64,000 nucleotides of DNA from positions 11,333,721-11,397,720 of the forward strand of contig NC_061869.1 in assembly GCF_907164915.1 (NCBI RefSeq), in the 5' to 3' direction. A program made the position numbers and the translations under genes. Positions 56,001 through 64,000 of this stretch are shown one piece after another. Every line of letters begins with the position of its first letter. Within the stretch, counting starts at the first letter, position 1. Under the pieces are notes generated by a model. That model did not search any database, was not told the DNA's origin, and saw nothing but the letters and a program-made list of their open reading frames with translations. Origin of the DNA: Impatiens glandulifera (taxonomy: Eukaryota; Streptophyta; Magnoliopsida; Ericales; Balsaminaceae).

Positions 56001-59000
56001 AAAGGGCACACAGTAAAGTTCTGCAGACAGGCAAAAAAAGAGAACAAGAAGAGAAACTACAACAACCAGAACAACAATCAAAGGAAAGATGACGATGGCA
56101 ATGACAAGGTTGAAGTGAATACTATCACTAATGATTTCTTTGTTTGTTGTGATGATAATTTGGTGAACTTTGCACATGATGAGGCGAGTTGGGTTATTGA
56201 CAGTGGAGCTTCGTGTCATGTTACATCACGAAGAGATTTTTATTCATCTTACACTCCAGGTGATTTTGAGGATGTCAAGATGGGTAATAGTGGGCTATCA
56301 AAGGTTGTTGGCATTTGAGAAGTCTATTTAAAATTTGATACTGGGATGGAGTTGGTTTTACAAAATGTAAAACATGTCCCGGATATGAGATTAAATTTGA
56401 TTTCTACAGGTTTACTTGATGATGATGGGTACAACAACTACTTTGGTAATGGTTTGTGGAAACTCACTCGTGGTTCATTGATCATGGCAAGAGGTAAAAG
56501 GTGCTCAAAGTTGTATGTGGTACAACCGAAGATCTTCAAGAGCATTGTTAATGCTGTGGAGAATGCTGACATGACTGAGATATGGCATAAGAGACTTGGT
56601 CATATGAGTGAAAAAGGCATGGCTTTGTTGTCAAAGAAGGAAGTGTTATCAGGTGTAAATGATGTCCAGTTGAAGAGGTGTTCTCATTGTCTTGCAGGTA
56701 AACAAAACAGAGTTTCCTTCAAGAGTCATCCTCCCTACAGAAGAGAGAACATACTTGATCTTGTTCATTCCGATGTTTGTGGTCCTATGAAGACAAAAAC
56801 ACTTGGTGGTTGCTCATATTTTGTCACATTCATTGATGATCACTCCCGGAAGGTATGGCTTTATACTTTGAAGTCTAAAGATCAAGTTTTAGATGTGTTT
56901 AAGTAGTTTCATGCCTCAGTTGAGAGAGAGACTATAAAAAAGCTCAAGTGTATTCGGACAGACAATGAAGGTGAATACATTGGGCCATTTGATGCTTACT
57001 GTAAAGAGCATGGTATTCGGCATCAAAAGACTCCTCCAAAGACACCACAGTTGAATGGCTTAGCAGAGCGGATGAACAGAACATTGGTTGAGAGAGTCAG
57101 ATGTTTGCTTTCACATTCAGGGTTGCCGCGTTCCTTTTGGGGTGAAGCGTTGAATACGACGGTACGTGTTATTAATTTAAACCCTTGTGTTCCTTTGCAG
57201 TTTGATGTTCCTAACAGGGTTTGGAGCGGCAAAGATGTTTCTTATAGTCACTTGCGAGTCTTTGGATGCAAGGCATTTGTGCATATTCCCAAAGATGAAA
57301 GGTCAAAGCTTGATGTGAAGTCTAAGCTTTGTGCGTTCCTCGGCTATGGCAATGATGAGTTTGGATACAGGCTTTATGATCCAGTTCAGAAGAAGCTTGT
57401 TCGAAGTCGGGATGTTGTGTTTATTGAAGATCAGATTTTAAAGGATGTTGAGAAGATAGAGACAGTTCCTCGACATAGTGATGATCTTATTGATTTGGGG
57501 CCAGTTCCTCTACAACATGTTGACACACAAGTTGGAGATGATGTTCCTATTGATGACCATGGTGCTGATGATGTTGATGCTCAAGAGCAAAATGTAGATG
57601 AAGTTGTTCATCCAGAGTTACCAGTTCCAGACATGCCACCATGTGTTCCACTCAGACGGTCTACGAGAGATCGTCATCCTTCTGTACGTTATTCTGCAAA
57701 TGAGTATGTTCTTCTCACTGATGAGGGGGAGCCTGAGTGTTATGCAGAAGCTATTGAAGATGAGCACAAGAAAGAATGGGATGAAGCTATGCAAGATGAG
57801 ATGGATTCCTTGTATAAGAACAATACTTATGAGTTGGTGAAGTTTCCTAAAGGCAAGAGAGCATTGAAGAACAAGTGGGTTTATAAGGTGAAGACTGATG
57901 AGTTCACCTCACAACCCAGATACAAAGCTAGATTGGTGGTCAAAGGATTCAGTCAGAAAAAAGGTATTGATTTCGATGAGATTTTCTCTCCGGTTGTGAA
58001 GATGGGTTCTATTCGGGTGGTTCTCGGTTTAGCGGTCAGTCTTGATTTTGAGGTTGAGCAGATGGATGTCAAGACTGCTTTCCTTCACGGTGAATTGGAT
58101 AAAGAAATCTATATGGAGCAGCTTGAAGGGTTTCAGGTAGAAGGTAAAGAAGACTATGTGTGTAGACTTCAGAAAAGTCTATATGGGCTGAAGCAGGCAC
58201 CGAGACAATGGTATAAGAAGTTTGAGTCTGTTATGGGAGAGCAAGGCTACCGAAAGACTACTTCAGATCATTGCGTTTTCTTTCAGAGGTTTGGTGATGA
58301 TGATTTCATCATTTTATTGCTTTATGTTGATGACATGCTTATCGTTGGCAAGAATGCAGGAAGAATTGCTAAGTTGAAACAGCAGTTGAGCAAGTCTTTT
58401 GCAATGAAAGACTTGGGGCCAGTGAAACAGATTCTTGGGGTACGGATCACTCGAGATAGAGCTGCCAAGAAGTTGCATATGTCACAAGAGCGATACATTG
58501 AGAAGGTGCTTTGTAGGTTCAACGTGGACAAAGCTAAAGTGGTTAGTTCTCCTCTTACTACCAACTTTAATCTAACAGGTAAAGATTGTCCTACTTCAAA
58601 TGAGGACATTGAATATATGGATAAGGTTCCATATGCCTCAGCGGTCGGTAGCTTGATGTATGCTATGGTGTGTACAAGGCCGGATTTAGCTCATGCAGTT
58701 GGTGTTGTTAGTCAGTTTCTGTCAAATCCTGGTAGGAAGCATTGGGAAGCAGTTAAATGGATTCTCAGATATCTGCGCGGTACTTCCAAATTGGGTATCA
58801 CATTTGGAAATGAAAAGCCAGTGCTTATGGGATACACAGATTCTGATATGGCTGGAAATAAGGATAACATGAAATCCACTTCTGGATATTTGATGACATT
58901 TGCAGGGGGAGCTGTTTCATGGCAATCAAGATTGCAAAAGTGTGTGGCCTTATCGACAACCGAGGCTGAGTATATGGCAGCAACGGAAGTTTGCAAAGAA

Positions 59001-59294
59001 CTATTGTGGTTGAAAAGATTTCTGCAGGATCTTGGCTTCAAGCAACAGCGCTACGTAGTTCTTTGTGATAATCAAAGTGCAATACACCTTGCTAAGAATT
59101 CCATGTTTCATAAGAGAACGAAACATATTGATGTGCGGTATCATTGGATTAGAGAATCTCTTGAAGATGGGTTGTTTGAACTTGATAAAGTTCACACTGA
59201 TGATAATGGTTCTGATATGTTGACAAAGGCATTGGCAAGGGAAAAGTTGAAGGTGTGTTGTTCGATCGCCGGGATGGCGAACTCTTCCTCATAG
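56001..59294 (+). pseudogene. copia pol: protease, integrase, RT, RNase H
   Basis: All one frame. The second half of the zinc knuckle is followed by the protease (WVIDSGASCHVTS, active-site DSGA at 56199-56210), then TGA (56316-56318). The GAG-pre-integrase zinc finger follows (IWHKRLGHM, CSHCLAGK), then the integrase core (HSDVCGPM, TDNEGEY, and an ERMNRTL glutamate helix), broken by TAG (56904-56906). From 57051 a 747-codon stretch is fully open. It holds the integrase end, an acidic linker, RT (KNKWVYKVK, QMDVKTAFLHGEL, YVDD at 58323-58334), and RNase H (GYTDSDMAGN, STTEAEYMAA, RTKHIDVRYHWI). The lineage is probably Tork/Tnt1-like, but this needs a tree. Only the two stops and the gag-pol shift prevent expression of pol. 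Confidence 0.93.
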
Positions 59295-59296
59295 TC

Positions 59297-59311
59297 AGGA
59301 AAAGGGGAAGA
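59297..59311 (+). promoter_or_regulatory. Polypurine tract of the copia element
   Basis: AGGAAAAGGGGAAGA, two bases before the 3' LTR; primes plus-strand DNA synthesis. Confidence 0.85.
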
Positions 59312-59313
59312 TT

Positions 59314-60036
59314 TGTTGGGTTTTTTGTTTTCTTAGTCCATGAGGAAAAGCCCAGCAAATAGGCCCATTTGGGCCCCACTTTATTCACTTATTTGGGAGC
59401 AATATGAAAGGGGAGAAATCTTCTTTTGCAAGAAAAGAAGAGCAAAAGAAAGAGAGAGAAAATCAAGAAAGAAAAGAGGGGAAAAACTTCAATTTCAGCA
59501 GCCTTAGTATTTTGATGATTGCCGGAGTTTGCACCGTTGGATCGTTCTAATTTTTGGACAGCAGCTTCACAACTTCTAGGCCAACATTCTGAACGGTGGA
59601 GATCGGATTCTGAGGTCCGGAGGTCGGGGATTCGTTGCCGGAACAGTAGCAGTTGTTTTTGGTGATATTCTTCTTTTCTTGTTCTTTGATTGTTTCTATA
59701 TCCTTGATGTGCATGTTTCCAAGGGTATTATGAATTTTTATTCCTCTAGTATTGTTTAGAGAAGATTTTTGTATTGCTCTTTTACTGGTGATAGTGGATT
59801 TTAAGCGGCACTAGGTGTCCCGTGGTTTTTACCCATTGAGGGGTTTTCCACGCTAAAATTCTGTGTTGTTTGTGTGTGCTTGCTTGGTGTGTTACTCACT
59901 GTTTTAAGGCTGTGTTGATTGCATTTTGCATACCTATTTGTTAGCTTCCTCACATGTTTAAACGGTTTGGGAAAGTGTTGCCAAACGTAGGATAAATTCC
60001 GCATTTGTTGTTTACTGTTGTGGTGCATTTCCATCA
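59314..60036 (+). repeat. 3' LTR of the copia element
   Basis: Same length as the 5' LTR (723 bp). The differences cluster around the GGAGATCGGATTCTG region (about 59590-59660). Confidence 0.95.
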
Positions 60037-60865
60037 CAAATAAGGTGATTGAACAATATCTAAAAAATCAATCGTTTAAGTTTGAGGAGAGTGTAATGAT
60101 TGAACAAATAAGGTGGTCTTATCGAACATTACATGACGACTTATAATGATTTTTCGAGAACATAAATCAAAACATTTGTATCTACGATTATTTAATGGGC
60201 ATCTAAAAACACACAATAGAGTAGGATTAGAGTTTATTTATGGTGGTAGAAGGAAAGAGAGGATAACACATACATATAAAAAAAACCGAGATGAGAATAT
60301 GATAAACCTTTTTGATCTAGAATATGAGCAAGGGATTGATAATTTAATAACTTATGGGGAAGAATATTGAGGAGGTATGTTATTATTTGTAATGCATGAT
60401 GTTAGAATGATGGAGGTAAAGAAACATGAATAAATAAAGTAAAATTAATATTATTAATCATACATATTTTTCCTTTGGTTTTCCCATTTTGAGGTGATGT
60501 ATGATGACATGACAAACGAAAAGAAGTACTGTTGCTTACAAAATTCTTAAAAAGGCATGTTATCAAATTCACGACCACTATCCAATTGAATGTATTTTAT
60601 GACCTTTTTAAACTGAGTATGATTACATGTTCTAAATTTAATACAGTAGAATAAGCAGCATATTTATTTGACCAAAAAAATTTCCACAAAAACTTAGATT
60701 AACCATCCAATAATAATATATAATATTAGTAACTGAGAAGAACTCAAAATAGAATATTTTCCATATAAATTAGTGTAAACAATCTTAAATGGCATAAAAG
60801 TAAAAGAGTTTGAAGAAAAGAAAATGACATCTTAATATGTTTTCTAAGAGGACGTGAATGACAAA
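60037..60865 (-). pseudogene. Degenerate Ty1/copia pol, copy B (integrase part)
   Basis: Continues the relic of 52819-54514 beyond the nested element. CSRKIIISRHVMFDK reads on the minus strand at 60162-60119, from the end of the copia integrase. Further up, stop-ridden integrase-core sequence runs to about 60865, where it diverges from copy A at the same point as A's insertion. Confidence 0.7.
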
Positions 60866-61819
60866 ATTCAAAATATCTAGATTTATTTCATTCAATAAAC
60901 TAATTTTTTTGTAAGAAACTTAAAATAGATGTAGAAGAGAAATGTGGGTTATAAAAGATATGTGGTTTGGTGATGGGATAGAGCTCACTTCGAATCATTA
61001 ACCATGTCCCGTCTTTAAATCAAATCTTGTACAGAAACCGAAAAAAAATTAAATTCAATAGAAACATAGTTGTCATTTGTAATTTTTTTAACTGACTAAA
61101 TTTTAATAAGCTAAAGGGGCATAAATGACATTTTTTTTTTATAGAGAAAATGGAGGATGAGAAAACTCTAGATTTGTGGGACCATAACCACAAATTGGAA
61201 TTACCAACCGTTATACGACGGTATATTTATGAATAAATTTCTAGTTTATTTCCTTAATTGTGTACCATTAATTTTATTCACATGATTAGAATTTGTATAC
61301 TTGTATATGATACATTTCATATAATTAAGCTGAAACTAGAAGTATATCCTGAAATGTGCTTCTTAAAATAAAAACGCAGAGCTTCGTAACATAGACTACA
61401 TGTTTGGACGGGCGTATAGGTCATAGCGTCGATACTTTTTTCCGCACGTATATAAGCACCAAACTATAAAGAATTTCTAAAAAAAACTAAAAACCAAAAG
61501 TTAAACATGCTTAGAGCTTAAACACAAATTGTTTTCCTAATTCCTCAATAAGACAATAAACCAATTTTTGGATGTACAGTAGCAAATCAACAAAATAACT
61601 TAAAGTGATTAAGCATAATAAATCCAACTAAAATTAACTATTTAAACAAATAAATACATATTCACTTTTACATATATAATTTGTTTTAATTTGGACATAA
61701 TAGAAAAACTAGTTTACTTCAAGAAAATTGTGAAAATGAAAAAAAACGGTTATGACCCTAATTTGATTTGAATTATAATAATTTAATGATAATGTGGTAT
61801 CATAATTTATATTTAGGAT
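60866..61819. other. End of duplication copy B and spacer
   Basis: 60866-60940 is the host sequence lost from copy A at its insertion. 60941 to about 61215 matches 35704-36000. After that it is unique AT-rich spacer with no gene. Confidence 0.55.
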
Positions 61820-62029
61820 TTGTTTGACGACGGAAATTGGAATGAAATTCTAATTCCAATTTCATGAGAATTGGCATTGAATTACAATTCAATTATTATG
61901 TTTGGAAACATTATAGAATTGTAATTCAATTCAAATTCCTATGTTTGGGAAAATGATAGAATTTTAATTCAATTCTAATTTCTATATTTGTAAAATAAAA
62001 TATCGGTTCAAAATGTTAACTTCTTAAAT

Positions 62030-62850
62030 ATGTTTTTACGTTTTTGGCACGTTAAATACGTTTTTGACATGTTTAACACATTTAACACGTTTTTGACATG
62101 TTTAACAAGTTTAACACGTTTTTGACATGTTTAACACGTTTAACACGTTTTTAGCACGTTTAAACATGTTTTTGACATGTTTATCACTTTCACACTTAAA
62201 ACACATTTTCACACGTTTAACATGTTTTTCATGTTTTTGGTATGTTTAACACGTTTTTAACATTTTAAATATGTTTAACATGTTTTCACACGTATTGACA
62301 AGTTTAACACGTTTTTCACAAGTTTAACATGTTTTTCACGTTTTTTACACATTAAACATGTTTTTTGGCATGTTTAACACGTTTTACACATTTTGACACG
62401 TTTAACACATTTTGGCACGTTTTTCACGTTTAACACGTTTTGGCACGTTTTTCACGTTTAACACGTTTTTCATACGTTTTTCACATTTTTGGCACATTTA
62501 ACACGTTTTTGATATTTTTAATACGTTTAACATGTTTTTCACACATTTTGATAAGATTAACACGTTTTTCACGTTTTTGGCACTTTTAACATGTTTTTAA
62601 CATGTTTTTGACATGTTTAACATGTTTTTGACATGTTTAACACGTTTAACATGTTTTTCACACGTTTAACATGTTTTTCACACGTGTAACATGTTTTTGG
62701 CACATTTTATACATTTTTGGCACGTTTAACATTTTTTAACATGTTTAACATATTTAACATTTTTAACACGTTTTTGGTACGTATCACACATTTTGACAAG
62801 TTTAACACATTTTTGGCACGTTTAACACGTTTTTAGAATGTTTAACCCAT
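62030..62850 (+). repeat. Degenerate ACGTTTAACACG minisatellite, forward arm
   Basis: Imperfect units of about 18-25 bases, alternating GTTTAACACG, TTTTTGACATG, TTTTGGCACG and TTTTTCACACG words. Confidence 0.8.
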
Positions 62851-62859
62851 TTAAATATG

Positions 62860-63765
62860 TCACAAGTGTGTTAAACGGGCCAAAATATATTAAACATGTC
62901 AAAATGTGATAAATGTGCCAAAATTTATCAAACATGTTAAACGTGCCAAAAATGTGTTAAACATACCAAAACGTGTTAAACGTGCCAAAAATGTGAAAAC
63001 GTGTTAAACGTGTCAAAAACATGTTTAACGTGCCAAAAACACGATAAACGTGTTTAATGTATTAAAACGTGTTAAACGTGTCAAAAACATTAAACGTGTT
63101 AAAAGTATAAAAAATGTGTAAACATATCAAATAAATGAAAAACTTGTTAAACGTGTCAAAATATGAAAAACGTGTTAAACGTGTCAAAAACGTGTTAAAT
63201 GTGTTAAAAATGTGTCAAACGTATCAAAAATGTAAAAAACATGTGAAACCTGTCAACAATGTGTTAAACGTGTTTAATGTGTTAATAACGTTTTAAACGT
63301 GTTAAAAATATGAAAATGTGTCAAAACGTGTTAAACGAGCCAAATATGTGAAAAACTTGTTAAACGTGTTAAACGTGGTAAACGTGTTAAACATGTCAAA
63401 ACATGTCAAAAACATGATAAACGTGTTTAATGTGTTAAATGTGTCAAAAACGTAAAAACGTAAAAACGTGTTAAACGTGTCAAAAATGTGTTAAACGTGC
63501 CAAATATGTGAAAAACTTGTTAAACGTGCCAAAACGTGAAAAACGTGTTAAAAATGTGTTAAACGTGTTAAAAACGTGAAAATCGTGTTAAACGTGTCAA
63601 AACCGTGAAAATGTGTTAAATGTGTCAAAAACATGTTAAACGTGCCAAAAATGCGTTAAACGTGCCAAAAACGTATTAAACGTGCCAAAAACATAAAAAC
63701 ATGTAAAAAACGTGTTTAATGTGTGAAAAATGTGTTAAACATGTCAAAAACGTAAAAACGTGTTA
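62860..63765 (-). repeat. Degenerate ACGTTTAACACG minisatellite, reverse arm
   Basis: Complementary units CGTGTTAAACGTGTCAAAAA and CGTGCCAAAAATGTGTTAAA. Similar length and unit mix to the forward arm but not an exact mirror. Confidence 0.8.
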
Positions 63766-64000
63766 ATTTGGAATTACAATTCCAACCTAAAAAGATTGGA
63801 ATTGAGAATTCTCAAATTACACTATATTAAATTCCATTGAAATTTTAATTTCAATTCTCATTTCTAATATTAAAGTGTATAACAAATATAAGAATTGGAA
63901 TTTAACCATCTAATTCCAATTCCAATTTTAATGTCAACTCCAAGGTCACTGAACCTTTAATGTTTTTGAAGGACCTTTATTAATTTTTTTTGGATCTTGC

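Larger units (their letters stand above)
54515..60036 (+). mobile_element. Ty1/copia LTR retrotransposon, nearly complete
   Basis: Two direct LTRs of 723 bp each (TG...CA ends), a primer-binding site, gag, pol (PR-IN-RT-RNase H order, copia type), a polypurine tract and a perfect 5-bp target duplication CAAAT (54510-54514, 60037-60041). By my count the LTRs differ at about 20 positions, a little under 3 per cent. The coding region carries one frameshift and four in-frame stops. It is inserted, in the opposite orientation, into an older copia relic, and the empty site is preserved at 31140-31144. Confidence 0.95.
38628..61215. repeat. Segmental duplication, copy B
   Basis: Direct repeat of 19437-36000. 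Extra sequence relative to A: a local tandem duplication (unit 2 starts near 43114), LINE-like and DUF4283-like insertions, 51333-53898 (absent in A, probably by deletion there) and the copia element 54515-60036. The right limit is near AATTACCAACCGTTATACGA (about 61200). Confidence 0.9.
61820..63945. mobile_element. Large foldback element with minisatellite arms
   Basis: Outer parts are inverted and rich in GGAATTGGAATT/AATTCCAATTCC words (61830-62000 and 63765-63930). Inside, one arm (about 62030-62850) reads TTTAACACGTTTTTGACATG-like units on the plus strand. The other (about 62860-63765) reads the complement, AAACGTGTTAAACGTGTCAA. The switch is near 62857 with almost no loop. No coding sequence is present. 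It resembles a non-autonomous foldback transposon whose arms expanded by unit amplification. Confidence 0.65.

Noticed and set aside
55388..59388. Minus-strand ORFs across the copia element
   Set aside because: Antisense shadows of gag and pol.
60146..60370. 74-codon plus ORF
   Set aside because: Antisense to the degraded copia integrase; composition only.

Overview
This window is nuclear DNA of a flowering plant, probably a eudicot. It is AT-rich, has intron-bearing gene fragments, copia, pararetroviral, hAT, MULE-like, LINE and SINE-like elements, and inserted mitochondrial and plastid DNA. Nothing bacterial is present. I cannot name the species. Only three protein genes look intact: three minus-strand NDR1/HIN1-like (NHL, LEA_2 family) membrane proteins at 7728-8387, 28628-29350 and 49265-50068.

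Layout. About 1-5000 holds a badly broken, caulimovirid-type endogenous pararetrovirus on the minus strand, next to an unidentified decayed coding remnant on the plus strand (271-594). A MULE-like non-autonomous element with a 21-bp minisatellite core follows (6614-7147), then the first NHL gene. 9290-14560 holds two old copies of one non-coding repeat, probably LTR-derived. A hAT deletion derivative with a perfect 8-bp target-site duplication sits at 14761-15889. A promoter-like patch with no recognisable gene lies at 17627-17760, and a foldback element at 18610-19407.

The main architecture is a direct tandem segmental duplication: copy A (about 19437-36000) and copy B (about 38628-61215), separated by about 2.6 kb. 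Each copy carries the same series: an unrecognised ORF, a hAT-like MITE, a tRNA-like SINE, a 1.1-kb AT-rich palindrome, an array of roughly 300-bp SINE-like units, an NHL gene, and a minus-strand copia relic. The copies have since diverged. A gained a 760-bp organellar insertion (19902-20661) and a roughly 3.7-kb gene-capturing insertion (31968-35703) with pieces of a DnaJ/Jiv-type gene and an HMG/CHA aldolase (RraA-like) gene. A also appears to have lost about 2.57 kb. B gained a local 1.1-kb tandem duplication, a truncated LINE-like insertion with a 13-bp duplication, a DUF4283-like insertion, and a nearly complete Ty1/copia element (54515-60036). That element's empty site is preserved in A.

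The right end (61820-63945) is a large foldback built from degenerate ACGTTTAACACG-type minisatellite that switches strand near 62857. Related arrays occur at 18955-19025 and 36955-37690. The NHL genes are the plausible functional content; almost everything else is mobile, organellar or decayed sequence. I did not find evidence for a new biochemical system. The most novel-looking items are the gene-capturing insertion and the strand-switching minisatellite palindrome.
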